Shown here in pieces: positions 1 to 12,940 of a stretch of 64,000 bases of DNA (position 1 is the stretch's first letter; every line of letters begins with the position of its first letter). Where the stretch lies: positions 744,001-808,000 of the forward strand of contig BTPP01000009.1 of NCBI GenBank assembly GCA_037102815.1, given 5' to 3'. This DNA is from Neurospora intermedia (lineage: Eukaryota > Ascomycota > Sordariomycetes > Sordariales > Sordariaceae). Under the pieces are notes generated by a model, which saw nothing but the letters and a program-made list of their open reading frames with translations, searched no databases and was not told where the DNA came from. Both the position numbers and the translations under genes were made by a program.

Positions 1-336
1 CCTCAAACAGTCCATTCTTGTATGAAAAAAATTCGCCGCTCTTGAGCACCCAAATCGATCTTATCTTTCCAATATCGCTGACTTTGACTTCAAGTTTGAG
101 TATCGGGTAACAATCCAGACCCAAAAAAAAATTCGCTCTTGCGTTTTCCCGTAGTGTACAGGCCTTGAATCATATCCATATCCACAGCCATATCTATCCA
201 TTGAAGCCCAACGTAGAGGTATCCGTCCCTATCTCTCTCTTTCTTTCCTTGTCCTCTTTATTGCCATCCTCTCTCTCTCCTGCTCTCCTTCCCTTCATCT
301 CTCTCGACCTGAAACAGCCACAGACACTATCCTCGC
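1..336. other. Intergenic / 3' flank of the nucleoporin gene
   Basis: No coding region recognised. The stretch lies downstream of the minus-strand nucleoporin gene and probably holds its 3' UTR. It is pyrimidine-rich on the + strand around 220-300 and has short A runs near 25 and 123. Confidence 0.5.
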
Positions 337-2219
337 TCAAAAGTCCCACGCACAAAACTCCCTCTTCGGCGCAACCTCGGGCATCACCCCGCCCTCAAAC
401 TTGCCCGTCTCCATAAACTTCTGCCACGCATTCAACACATCCGGCGTATACTCCCCCTCTAACGCTTCTGTATCGGGCGTATACTTGGGTGCTCCATCCG
501 GGAACCAAATCATCTGGAAACTGCCGTCAAAGTTCCTAATCACCGGTACCTCCTTTTCGGGGGGCGCCGTGTCGGGCGCGCCAGGCTTGGGAATCCGTTG
601 GTAGGTTACTGGTTTTCCTTTGAAGGTTTGCAGACGGTTGTCGAGCGGGGAGCGTGTGGTGTAGGCAGTTATCGGTGGGTGCTGGCGGGTGGCGTTAGGG
701 GCGTAGGGGGAGGTGCCGGCGGCGGCACTGGTGGGTTGTGTGGAAGTGGCGGCGGCGGCGGGGGGTTGGCCGAAGGGGTTGACGGCTGGGGTGGTGGTTG
801 ATGCTCCGAATGCGGATGGTTGTTGTTGCTGTTGTTGCTGTGTGGTTGAGGCGCCGAAGGGGTTGGCTGCTGGTGTTGTTGTAGAGGCACCAAATGGTGA
901 GGGTGTAGCAGCGGGAGCGGCGGCAGCTGGGGCGCCGAAGGGATTAGTGGTGGCTGGACCCGTTGAGGTGCCAAATGGACCGCCTGTTGCCTGTGCTGGA
1001 GCCCCAAAGGGATTTGCTGCTGGTGTTGATGTTGACTGTCCGAAAGCGCTGGTTGTTGATTGTCCGAACGGGTTGGCGGCCTGTGTGGACTGCCCGAAGG
1101 GACTGGCTGTTGTTGAAGCCCCGAATGCTCCTCCTGCTGCTGCTGGGGCAGCTGGCGTTCCGAACGGATTGGGCTTTGCTCCTAATGTCGCTGGCTGGCC
1201 GAAGGCGCTGGTTGCTGGGGCGGCGGGTGCTCCGAATGGGTTCGGCTTGGCTCCTAGCTGTGCTGGTTGGCCAAACGCACTCGTCGGTTGGGTAGGCTGT
1301 CCAAAAGCGGGGGTGGCAGCTTGTTGGCCAAATGCCCCTCCTGTTGATGGTGCTCCAAAAGGATTTGGTTTCGCACCCAAGGCACTTGGCGCGCCGAAAG
1401 CTGATGTTGAGGCACCCAGTGCTGAGGGCTGGCCAAAGGGTGAAGCAGCAGCTGGCTGTGCTGCTTGTCCAAAGGCCGGAGTTCCGAAGGGATTTGGCTT
1501 GGCACCGAGGGCTGATGGCTGGCCAAAGGCGCCCGCTGGCTGAGAGGGAGCACCAAAGACGTTGGATGTTGCGGCAGGAGCACCAAGTGTGGTTGTTGAG
1601 CTCCCAAACGCATTTGGCCTTGGTCTGTCTGATCCGAACTCGCCCGTTGTTCCTCCCGGTAATGTGTTTTGGTTGCAAATGTCGTGTCGGTTCGGATGCT
1701 TGTTACCGGCGTCGACGATGTATTGGATAGCGCCCTGGATATTGCTCAGGGCTGCTTGGTTCTGCGCTTGTGCGCTTTGGTAGAGGTTGTTGATGTCGTT
1801 CAGTGCTCCTTCGGGGTTACCGGCGGCAAGACCATTCAAATAGTACATTCGGATCTCCTCGAAACTTTGTTCCCGTTGTTCTCCACCAAATAGCTGCTCG
1901 GGCGGTTGTTTTCCTGGAGCGTAGGCTGAGAGGATCCATGTTGGGAGTTCTTCAGTCAAGTCTTTTCGAATGGCATCGGCGTCGAGGCTGTAGGGGTTTT
2001 CTCCGCTTCGGGTGTTGCTAAATGAGGAGCCGCCCCCGGCTAGGGCACCGAATCGATTGCCTGATTGGAATCCGCCGGAAGTTTTGGGAGGATGTTCGAA
2101 TCGACAGTTGTCTGGAAAAGGAAAGTGTCAGTAAGGCCAATCGTGTAGAGTAGGAGGCTCCCAGAACGCGTACTTCCATAGCGACAGGTTCCTTGTTGGT
2201 AGAATTTGCAGATAGTCAT
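337..2219 (-). CDS. FG-repeat nucleoporin with N-terminal CCCH zinc finger (Nup42/NUPL2-like)
   Basis: Two exons: 2219-2174 and 2111-337, with a 62-nt intron at 2112-2173 (donor GTACGC, acceptor TTCCAG), giving about 606 residues. The short first exon begins MTICKFYQQGTCRYG. Across the junction it completes a CCCH finger, C4-x7-C12-x5-C18-x3-H22. The middle (about residues 100-480) is a tract of FG repeats, many of the form GAKPNPFG or SAFGQP, rich in Ala, Thr and Gln. The C-terminus ends in FCAWDF and is less repetitive. This order (CCCH finger, FG repeats, short C-terminal segment) is that of the Nup42/NUPL2/Amo1 group, which sits on the cytoplasmic face of the nuclear pore, binds Gle1 and assists mRNA export; that role is inferred from the family. 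Start chosen because the ATG makes the zinc finger complete. A single-exon call would lose the finger. Confidence 0.85.
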
Positions 2220-2623
2220 CGCGGCGGTATGAGGTTATATCGCGGGGTGATAGCCCATAGGTACAGTTGAGGATGCTGAAGAGAGAGAAGCCGTGTCCGT
2301 CGCGTCTTCAAAGTTCAGTTGCAAAAGGAAAGTCAGCCTTCTCAGCCTTGCAATCGAAATTGGGGATGATCCGGCGGCTCGGCGGTTCGGTGGATCAGCA
2401 GTGGGTTCGTTCCATCCCGTCAGCCACAGAAGCACAGTGTTGGACAAACAGTGGACGTCGGCTTAAGGTGAGTGGGGGTTCTCGGCGTGCACGGACATCT
2501 CGGTCTAGGGACCGCTAGAATCGGCACTAACCGTGCCAAGAGGAAGAAATCCGGGGAGTTCATCCACTGTCTCCCCTGGGCAACTCCACTGCAATTCTGG
2601 GGCTCTGGAGACGATGGGGCTCC
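2220..2623. other. Intergenic: nucleoporin promoter side, up to the transposon edge
   Basis: Short stretch between the nucleoporin ATG and the TA target site of the Tc1/mariner element. No gene recognised; base composition is normal, without TpG loss. Confidence 0.5.
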
Positions 2624-2625
2624 TA

Positions 2626-2655
2626 AGTGGCTCCGTAAATGGGGTGTGCAATTCC
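2626..2655 (+). repeat. Left terminal inverted repeat of the Tc1/mariner element
   Basis: Thirty bases that are the exact reverse complement of 19506-19535. Preceded by TA at 2624-2625. Confidence 0.92.
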
Positions 2656-2826
2656 CGCCAATTGTGACAGGGGTTACTGCTCGCTTAACAGCCCACACGT
2701 CACCAACTATCGATGGTCAATTTCGTCATAGACCATCGTGAATGTGATTATTATCGAAAATATCGTCGTTATTCATTCCTTTTCATTGTTCTTAATAGAA
2801 ATTATCGCCTGGTTATTGCCGTCAAA

Positions 2827-3463
2827 ATGCCCGGTATATTCGATACCCCAAAGAAAGCCCGAATTAAGGGTGTTATTGAATTTTCCGACCACCTCAAAGA
2901 GACACGGGGCATTTCCATTAGCCACTAAGAAATTGCTGCATTTTTCGAGTATCACCGAAATACCATTAGCCGCATCAGGTTCGACAACAATGCCCGGACG
3001 AATCCGTCGGTCAAGGGTAAAACCAGAGGGCGGAAACGCCTACTAAGCGACGAGGACTGCGATAAAATCGTCCAAATATATAATAAGAACCCAAAAGAAG
3101 GCCCAAACCTTCCATAGACCGCCCAACTAATAAACGCTTACAAGAAGAAAGCCAATACAAAGACCATACAGAGATCCATACTCTTGTATTCTAGGTATTG
3201 CAAATAGGTTGCAGTAATAATAGAGTTTACCCCGCTAGAGGAATATAAAGTTCGTTATTCGTATTATAGGAGGATTCTCGAACGGTATAACTAGGCCGAC
3301 TTCTTAAAGTTTCGTTACTTAAATAAGAGTTACTTCGGTTGGCGGTAAGGTCCTATTAGGAGATAGTATATTTCTCGAAGGGATGGTAAACGATATAAAC
3401 TAAAGAATCTTCGAAAAAAGCCGGCGCTAGAAGACAATAGAGAAAAAGTCCATTACTAGGGGT
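2827..3463 (+). pseudogene. 5' half of Tc1/mariner transposase, RIP-degraded
   Basis: The frame opens with ATG at 2827 and reads MPGIFDTPKKARIKG, then a DNA-binding-type segment (EIAAFFEYHRNTISRI) after an in-frame stop near residue 34. It runs on with more stops until the LTR element cuts in at about 3464-3468. From about 3060 onward TpG is nearly absent. Fungal Tc1-like transposases typically begin with a similar TPxKRxxI helix; that comparison is from memory. Confidence 0.75.
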
Positions 3464-3467
3464 ATAT

Positions 3468-4159
3468 TGATTTGGGGTGGTATACGGGAACATATGCGTT
3501 GATTTATTTTCTGCAATGATTTTTTTCGAACCTTCAGCAAGGGTACTGGATCAGAGGATACACTTTCTAGACTGGACAGAGTTGAACAGTTAGCATTGAT
3601 AGGAGACAAAAGAATGCAGGACTAACTTAATAAGATAATGGATTAGAAAAGGTAGAAAAACAGGGATAACAGAGAAAGAAATAGATAAGGGGGATAGACA
3701 AGACATCGAACTTCGAAAAGAGAGACAACGGATCATCACGACATTCATTCTTCATTATACTAGATAATCAGTCTTAATTTAGTATTCTTAGTTGAACAAA
3801 ATAATAGTTCTTGGTAATCTCTAATCATTTGCCTCTTCTTATTTTATTGTACTAAATAATCCTTCATCCCTCTAGAGGGAATATACACTCGTTTCTCTAT
3901 TTACTTATAGGAAGAAGATACTGAAAAATCTATCAACTATCTCTATTTTCCAGCAGCAACTGAACATTCAATCATTCAACGGACACAAAACCTCAATAAA
4001 TCATATCTAGCTCGATGCCTCCCATCTCGACCATCTGGAAAGGCTTGAAAATCACCTACTACTCTACCAAATCAGACAACTAAAAACTACAGTCCTTATA
4101 CATTACTTTAATTATAGTAGTATAATTATTATTATTATTATAGTTTTCTCGCCATTTCA
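3468..4159 (+). repeat. Left LTR (692 bp)
   Basis: Direct repeat of 18124-18815 with the same length and TG...CA ends. Its first 150 bp or so retain many TpG dinucleotides, while the 3' part has lost them. Confidence 0.92.
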
Positions 4160-5329
4160 AATTAGTAACAAAGACGAAATAAATATCAAAACCCTACGCT
4201 AAACTAACCAAAACGAATATAAGGACTTTACAACTTCCTATCCTCATTGAGGTTTACCCAATATTCGCTAGCGACGTCTAATCAATCGTTACAAAGAAGT
4301 TTAAATAACCTCATTTCAGAAAAGCATAAAGATCCTTAGCACCGGATATTTACTATAGCCCGGGGCCCTCGACAATATTCGACATACAACTACATTAGTA
4401 ACCGTACCACGATCGCCAATAACATAACTAATCAGTAGTCATCCGACTACTACTCGGACATAACATCGGAGTACGAATAACAGCATAAGTAACTAATAAG
4501 AAAGATAGAGGAACAAATATCCAAACGGCAACAATTAAACGCAAACAAGCACAAACGACAGATAAGCTGCCAAATAGTAGTAGCTCAACCATATAACCCA
4601 ACAAATAAACGAATATCCGATTAATAACATCGGAATAACAACAAGAACAGACGACTAATAAGCTACTTAAGCAGTAGCTTGGTTGAAAAACCATCCGAAG
4701 AAACGATAAATAACGAAAAAATCCGTCGATAACCAAGGCAGGTATTAGCATCAAACCTTTAGGGACTAATATCCCTAAGTCTATAATGTATAGCCCCTAC
4801 ACAAGCGCAGAAAGATCAGACAGTACCTGGACCCCTTTTCTTCGAAGGCTTGTAATCAATTCCCTACAGGGAAGGGTACCAATTATCACCTCCAAATTCT
4901 TCCTTCGCGCAATATATCAACAATCACTATTAATAGACTCTCAAGATCGTAATCATTGCCGTCATCGCATTTCAAGAACCAAGAAGGAGGTAATCAATTG
5001 CTATAAGTCCTTATCAGAAGGGCTTTAACAACGACATCATCATCGCAAACGAGAACTACCGCTCTCGAATACCGATAATAGAAGCAGAGAGGCAGAAAAG
5101 GTAGAGGGCAAGAACCAAAGAGGTTCCTTTTACCTAAGGAAAGAAAGAGAAAAGGAACATTAAAAGAACAAGAAGAGAGGAAAAACCAATTGGAGATCTC
5201 TAATCAGAGAAGGCACGACAATACGACAATACCTAACTAGTAGGAAAATAAATAAATAGGGGGACTGGGGACCTCCAAATTAGAGGAAGAAAGAAAGGGG
5301 GCAAGCAAATCAATTAGCACGCAAAAGTA
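4160..5329 (+). other. LTR element leader region
   Basis: Follows the left LTR, where a primer-binding site would lie (4160-4180). The match to a particular tRNA is blurred by RIP and I do not assign one. No intact coding region; opposite-strand open stretches around 4428-4754 look like by-products of the base bias. Confidence 0.5.
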
Positions 5330-7080
5330 GTATGGACGACACCAACCGGATCCAAAACAACAGGAACATCTTCACAGCCCTAACTCCGCACACTAATTAG
5401 GAAGCATTAGATTAGCCTCCTACATTAGCACTAGAGCCATTCCTACTATCCCTCCTAAGTCCCGCTCTTCCTTCCTCGACCCCTACATTAGAAACTACCT
5501 TTTTCCCCTTTCCGAAACCTAATCAATCTCCGACTCCTTCACCAATCCAGTCAGGAAACCGATCGCCAACCCCCTTTAGGAATCCATCACCAAACCAACC
5601 CAATCCTATTCGTACTCTATACTCGCATATCTTATCCGCCTCTACACCTAATCTTCGAACCCAACATCCGCTTCCTCGTATTACTCTTTCACGACCTGTC
5701 CAGTCGCCTTTGGGACTTCATCGTACTAAATTAGAGACTAGCCATTCCCAAGGCTTTAAATCTAAGCAGCATTTTCTTACCCACCAAAATCCCCATCCTA
5801 TTACTCCTACTTCTACCTCTTCTAATTATTATTAGGGTCCTTCTTTAAGACTCTTAGAACCCAGCATTATAACTACACAGCCTAATTAGTAGCAAGAACC
5901 TAAGTATAAAGCATAGCAAGCCTCAAGTAAAGACCTATCAAGCAAAGACCCGCTTAAAGGCCTATCCAATACATACCTAGCGCAAACATTAACAGCCAAG
6001 ACTCTTACAACTTCCTTCGTAAAAGACTATACACCCAAAGCCAAATTCAAAGGGAAGCACGTCTCTAGGTACTTAGAAGAGTTCGATAACAGGGTTTAAA
6101 GCTATTGCCTCTCTAATAAGGCCAAGCTAAATGCCTAGTACTAATAGTATATACTAAACGCCCGAAAGATTTATAGAAAGATAGCGAACAACGCTACTAC
6201 TAAGGGTATTTAAATATAGAAAGAATTTTATCGTCGTTTCAAGCAAGAATTCCTAGCGTTGGACCCAGATCAGACAGATAGCAAGGCCACCATACTAAAG
6301 GTCTTCTACGGCAAATCTATCCCCCATAACAAAGAAAAGATCGTCAAAACCGTACTTGAACATTCAATACTCCTAACAAAGCAACCCGAAAAGGAGAAGG
6401 ACTTTACTCAATCTGTGGCTGTTCGCAACTTCTATAAGAAGCTTGCGAAAAGAACTAGAAGGATAATCATAACGACTATAGGGCTCAAGGAAAAGGTCTA
6501 CCAAATGACCTGGTCACAGTTCCATACTAATGTGACAAAGACCATCTACGAATACTTCGACTTCGAAGACAACACTCATATTAATAATAAGGAAGATGAC
6601 TCATCAAACGACAGCCTAGGTGTAGCATCAACTAAAAAGAGGACATTAGCAATCACTAATAAGAAAAGCAGCCTAATCGGATCAAACAATAATTCCGACC
6701 AACCTTTGCACAAAAAAACTCCATCAGCGACCCAAACTACCGCTTCAACGCCCACCACGTCCCATTTAGCCGAAAAATCAAATATCAAAAAGATAATTAA
6801 AGAACTCAATCAAATAAGGATTATACAGTCTCAACTCGACGAAAAGCTAGCAAAGAAGTAAAAAGAGGAGGTTCAAATCAACTTCTCATCAATAACTAAA
6901 CAGAGTCACACTACCAACGAAGGAGGAAGCCACACAGGCAGCACCTCCGCAAGAGGCCGAGGCGGAAGAAGAGGTAGCAGAGGAGGCAATCAAAACCGTA
7001 GGGACGGACGTCAAATCCGTTACTACTAGTATAGTAGTAACCATTACCAAAACTAGTATTAAGAGATAGTCAATAACATT
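5330..7080 (+). pseudogene. gag-like region of the LTR element
   Basis: Broken + strand coding trace. The middle part resembles retrotransposon capsid sequence (around 6040-6860, including a comparatively intact stretch at 6259-6861). It is followed by an Arg/Gly-rich segment at about 6940-7020 that would suit nucleic-acid binding. No zinc knuckle was recognised. Fossil. Confidence 0.6.
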
Positions 7081-8799
7081 CAAAAAGGCAAACTAGCCAT
7101 TTATTAGCCTCAAAATCCTACGCTTGCCTCGCAAATAACCATTACAATCGGCAATAGAGAGGACTATAACAACTACATCCCTAACGAAGCAATAATTTCA
7201 ACTACTAAAGACGGGAAGTTAGGACTTCTAACGCAATCCTAAATAGCAATTTACAGGACATCTCCCGAATACAAAGCCATTTTCGATCGCTAGGAAAAGA
7301 ATATATAGGCACTAAAGAGAAAATGCCAATTCGAACCAAAATTTTCTCTACTACCCAATAATACACGCAACCGGTAGCAGCAAAGGAACAATAACTTAAG
7401 TACTTCTATAAATATAACGGGCACTAATCTACTAAACCACCATTATATAGCCAACGGATCAGACGTCACCCAAGAAATCTACCGAAAATCTCCAACTAAA
7501 TATAAAGTTATTACAATTCGCCAAACGCCAATAGAATACCCCCAGACCTTTAACACCCACTTCACTAGAACAGCCAATGCCACTAAAGATTATCCAATTC
7601 AACCGCTATTTCAAGGACAAATACTTAAAGAAGTACCTCTAGGGAATATTTTAGAAGAATCCAACCTTACAACTATAGAACCCACACTACCTCTAACCAA
7701 TAGCCCACTAAGCTCACTTCCTAAAGGAACGCCGGAATCAATAGATAATATTATAACTGCCGGACAAATACTCTCTTCTTTACACTGCGCAGAAGCTCCT
7801 ATAACTTCTATTAAGCAACCTAAACATCAAGATCCTTCTACTTTTTAGGCACAACTTATACGTAGAATGAAGGACGATCATACACATCTCCTCCAGAGAC
7901 TTCAATCCTTAAATCGTTAAATCGAGAGCACCCGTCAAACGATAACTAGTATAGCGTCTAATCCGAAGCTATATAACCAAGAGACTAGCACTGTACAGCC
8001 CAATAAACAGCTCACAAACCTTGCGGGGGAAACATCTTTTCCCAATCGTCCCAACAAACGGCCGCGGCAGACAAACGCTACTAATAACAGCACTACTATA
8101 TTCGAAAACAACATACCTCAACCCCCTACCCCAAAACTCAACCAGCCGCCTCCGGCAACCCGGCCAACAAAAATCCTTAGGCCAACAATAGAAAATAAAG
8201 CAACTAATCTACCAACCTCGGATTCCAACAAGGAAAATACATCCGCAAAACCTACCACTTCATCCTCTACAAAGCCTACTAGAATCGTTAACGCCAACGC
8301 TATTACAAAAGAAGCTATTAAAAGGATTAAAGAATAATACCCTCTTATATCCAAAACCATCAATCATAACATTCCCTATCGGATTAGAGAGCTATACCGC
8401 ATAGACCGACGGTTTGCAATAACACTCATCACCCTAATCCAGCATAAAGCTAGCCTAAATAAGGACAACGTTGCTAGAATCTCCTATAAAGGCAATACAA
8501 CAGCCGATTAGTCTAAGGAAGCGAATCAAGTCATTCCCATAACCTAGCACGAGATTAATAGCGTATCTATCAAGGGGATAGCAAGTAAGACAACCGAAAG
8601 ATAGAACTCTGCCGAAACCTCCATCTACTACTTAGATTAAAGATCAAACGGCACAACAGAACTCATTCGGGAAGACATACTAAAGTCCGCTTTCCAATAT
8701 ACAATAGAAGTAATTACTCCTACACAACTATATGCCTACTTGAACAAACTTTCCTACCCATCGCATCTAGGGAACGCAACTAGGATATCCATTCTACCA
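7081..8799 (+). pseudogene. gag-pol junction region, unassigned coding trace
   Basis: Degraded + strand coding-like sequence rich in Pro, Thr and Lys between the Arg/Gly-rich segment and the protease-like region. No domain recognised. Confidence 0.35.
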
Positions 8800-9130
8800 A
8801 CCCTATTTATCTCTCTATAGCAAAAAGGACCAAAGATCAGAGCCCTCCTTAACACAGGCACGGAGGTAAATACAATCACATACAACATAGCTAAAAAGTA
8901 CAGTTTAGCCATTACCAGTACCGGGGCATCTAATACAGATAGCAACGGAAGTAGACGAAACTTTATTAGGGAAGCCTATAATCAAATATAGCTAGCTAAC
9001 ATTCCACAGGAAACACACTTCTTCATCACCAACACTTGCCTACCACATCATAATATTATACTTAGGCAGCCATTCTTCAAAGATACCCAAATAAAACTGA
9101 ATTATTCAACATATAGTATCGAATCAGCTA
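8800..9130 (+). pseudogene. Aspartic protease-like region of the LTR element
   Basis: A + strand trace around 8840-9120 has the layout of a retropepsin: a hydrophobic strand leading to an active-site-like ALLxTG segment, then a second conserved hydrophobic strand near 9050. Position upstream of reverse transcriptase fits a gypsy-type pol. Fossil. Confidence 0.6.
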
Positions 9131-10079
9131 ACGTATTAATAGAAGAGACAATCATTAAGGCTACACTAGTTCCAAAAGAGAAAGCGAAGCTAGGCGCACA
9201 AACAATACCATACGCCTAGGAACTCGACAAATAACCATCCACCCTAAACAAACTCGCCAACTATTTAAGGGTTAACTTTGGAATCAACGTATCAACTCCT
9301 ATTTAGTACAATAACGAAGCCCAAAATAAAATCCTTAGATAAATCGAAAATTCGACAGCTAATAAGTTATTAAACTACTTACGGAACATTCAAAAAAGAC
9401 GTCACACATTAAAGAAGGCCGTCTTAGGATTCTTCCAAGAGCTTTTACAGGACGAACCACTCAATAACAAACAACTCAAAAGACTTTTATTTAGGGACCT
9501 TAATAACACCGACTACAACAATTTAAATAACGCACTTAATATTACAACTACAAAGAGTACTCCCCATTCTACAACAAAAGAAAAGGAGCTCGCCGTAGAG
9601 CTTAAAAGGCAAATATATAACTTTATCCAGTATCAAGCGTCGGTACAACAATTGAAGCGCATAAATAAAAGGGAGAAAAACCACAAAAGCAGCAAACCTA
9701 CACCCACCAACGTAAAGGCTAATCAATCACCACCACACAAAACAACACCCTCTAAGAACTTCGCTACTTACACTATATACAAGCGGAAAAATCAAAAGGT
9801 ATCACCAATCGACGACGCACCTTCTAATAGTTCAAAACCAAAAGGAAATCCAGAATAGAAATTGCAACGTCTTACAACTTTAAAAAACAAATTAGAACAA
9901 CAACAAAAGACTCATCCATCGCCATAGGATGAAGTTATCACACCACATTTCTCAAACATACCTAAAGGAGAACGGCTAACCCCCGAGCGCCTACAAGCCA
10001 TACTTAACAACTCACATAACAATCTAACCAAGGAAGAGCAAGAGATATTTACTCACATTCTTCAAAACCGTAAAGCAAC

Positions 10080-11540
10080 TCTCGCATAGGATTTCAATCA
10101 CATAGGAAAGATTAAACCCAACGTCTTCCCTCCCCAAGAGATCAAAACTATCCCACACTCGGCATAGCAATGCAAATCAATCCCTATCCCAAAGGCCAAC
10201 TACCAAAGAGTCTACGAACTATTAAAAGACAAAATCCAGCGAGGAACGCTAGAAGACAATCATACCGCCTACCGGAACAACTAATTCCTAGTATCTAAGA
10301 AGGATAGAGGCCTTCGACTAATCAATAATACCCAACGGATCAACACAATCACTTTACATAATTCCAACATCCCTCCTAATTATAAAAAGTTCAGTAAAGA
10401 ATTCAGAGGATTCAAAATACTTTCCCTTCTTAACCTTTTCTCTAGATACAACCAAATCCCTCTTAATAAAAAGAGTAGGGACATTACTACCTTCCAAAGT
10501 ATAATAGGAACAAAGAAGATAACCACACTACCCCAAGGAGGAACAAACTCCGTTACTCAATTCTCTCGGGCAATAACTAAGGTACTATATAATCTAATCC
10601 CTACTATCTATCGACCCTACTTAAACAACATCTATATTAAATCAACTACCACAAATTATAACAGACTCAAAATCAAACCTAGGATACACAAGTACATCTT
10701 TAATCATTTAGTCAACATTAACAAGGTCCTAGTCAATATCGAGCTCAGTAGCTACACCATTGCAACCGAAAAGTCCAAATAGTATCAACCCGAAGTTGAA
10801 CTCGTAGGATACCTCTACTCAAAGGACGGTAAACGACCTTCCCCCCACAAAATTTCCAAAATCCTTCAATAGGAAGATTACAAATTTACTAAACAGAAAG
10901 GCAAAGAACTCCAACAACCAAGAGCCTTCCTAAGAATTATTAAGTACTACCGAGTCTAGATCAAAGACTTCACTACAATAGCTCAACCCTTATATACTTT
11001 ACTAAAGAAAAATACTAGATAGCAATAGACAGAGAATAAACAATTTGCCCTAGAATACTTACAGTACAAAGTTCTATCGGCTCCTTATCTTACACCCATT
11101 ATTTATAATAACGACCAATACAAGGACATTTTCCTTATAGTAGACGCATCACTAATCGGTTAGGGGGCGGTCATTAAACAAATTAGACCCGACGGCAAAC
11201 GTCACCCTTATCGGTTTGAGAGTGGCATCTAGTCTAATACTAAAAAAAAATATAACGCCACCAAGCGGGAACTTCGAAGTCTACTTTATACCTTAAAGCG
11301 GCTAAAGCGCTACCTATTCGGCGTCCACTTCATCATTAAAACTAATACTCAAGTTATAATCCATCAGTTAAATAGCGCAGCATCTAATATCCCAGCAGCA
11401 ATAATCATACATTAAATTACTTAGATTCGACTATTCAATTTCGAAGTCAGACACATACCAGGAAAGAAGAACATTATTACCGACAGCCTTTCCCGTATAC
11501 CTCCTTCAACAGCAGATCAGCGGGATAAGGCCAAAGAAAA
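10080..11540 (+). pseudogene. Reverse transcriptase and RNase H regions of the LTR element
   Basis: The trace shows reverse transcriptase blocks in the usual order (KDRGLRLI-like at about 10310, LPQGG-like at about 10530, a YLYSKDG-like block near 10810), then an RNase H start (LIVDAS-like, about 11130) and the block that usually precedes integrase (RHIPGKKNIITDSLSR-like, about 11450). This places the element with Ty3/gypsy. Fossil. Confidence 0.8.
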
Positions 11541-11639
11541 AGACATTAACGACTTTATAGACCAACAAATCTACATAATCAAACTCAGCGGGGCGACAGA
11601 CCAAGGGAAGACAACCTAAGAACCCTTAAAGGATCGATA

Positions 11640-12940
11640 GACTTACAACTCTCAAAGAATTACTAGGTACCTCCAAACGCTAGAACTACCTATCAACTTA
11701 ACCACCGAATCAAAACAACGGCGCTTCAAGACTAAAACTCTAAAGTTTTTCTTCCATAAAGGAGCCTTATAGTTGCGCCCTACAGATACTAATCAGGCAC
11801 CACACAGACTTATCAATAATAACACTAATCGCGACATTATCTTCCGCAAATATCATAATGAAGTTGGCCATAAGGAAAGAGAAGCAACTTACCGCCGTAT
11901 TACCAACTTCTACTAATAGAAAAACATCTATTCCTATATTGAAAGACACATCAGGTCTTACCCAGACTATCAAAAATAGAATCCTAAACAGTTTATTAAT
12001 ACTTTCCAACACACTAATCCATCACCACAACCCTTTTACAAATAGACACTAGATATCCAATACATACCAGGGAAGGACGGTAAAAGAATCGGGATCATTA
12101 AGGCACAGAATGACCTTACTAGTTATATAGAAGCAGACGTCCTCCCTACAGTAAACTCAAAATATATAGCTCGCTTCATTAAAACACAAATCATCTATCG
12201 ATAGGGCCTACCCTTATCAGTCATCGTTAATAGCGGTTCGGAATTCCGGAAAGACTGCAAAAACCTATTCAGGAAGTTCAATATCCCTTTCATAAGGATC
12301 TCACCCTACAACTCCAAAGCAAACGGGGTAAATAAGTCTAGGCACTTCCTAATTACAACAGCACTCGCAAAGTTCACTAGCAGTATAGGGAGCAACTAGA
12401 AACCCTAACTACCTTACATTTTATTTACAAATCGGACTACAATCCGGGGAAGCCATAGTTTTACTCCCTTCTACCTCGGTCACAAATATAATCCCATCTC
12501 GCCAATTAAATTTAACCTACCATCTTAGAGAATTATACAATAGGGTAATATACGGGATGACAGATTACCTAAAGCCCAGCTCAATTTAATACTTGCCAAA
12601 GCCCGTTTACTACAAGACAATAAACACAGATTTAATCTTACCGCTAAACAAATCTCAACAACAAGGCAAAAGGCCGCAAAGTACCGCAACTCAATAAATA
12701 AGGGCAAAATCAGGCCCAACATTGCAAAACTATAGGTAGGAGATCTAGTACTAGTCTATAACTATATTCGACGAATCGACATAAGCTCAATCAAAAAACT
12801 AACTTACCGCTAGCTTAATCCTTTTCGAATCAAAAAAATTACCTCCAAGTATAAATACCTCTTAAAAACCTTGGATAGCATTAACATTACTACCTCCTAC
12901 CCGGCTAAAAGGATTAAAAAGTACTTTTTATACAATAGTA
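11640..12940 (+). pseudogene. Integrase region of the LTR element
   Basis: Integrase core-like trace with a SGSEFRKDCKNLFRKF-like block near 12230 and a SPYNSKANG-like block near 12310. It is followed at 12720-12900 by a segment resembling the GPY/F module of gypsy integrases. Fossil. Confidence 0.75.

Noticed and set aside
713-1543. 276-codon + strand frame opposite the nucleoporin
   Set aside because: Shadow of the FG repeats on the other strand; repeated PKG/PNG units mirror the real repeat.
4428-4754. Minus-strand open frame inside the LTR element, resembling a membrane protein
   Set aside because: Loss of TpG on the + strand removes CA-containing codons on the minus strand and enriches hydrophobic codons, producing false frames. 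The same applies to 8118-8363, 13926-14288 and 16899-17081.
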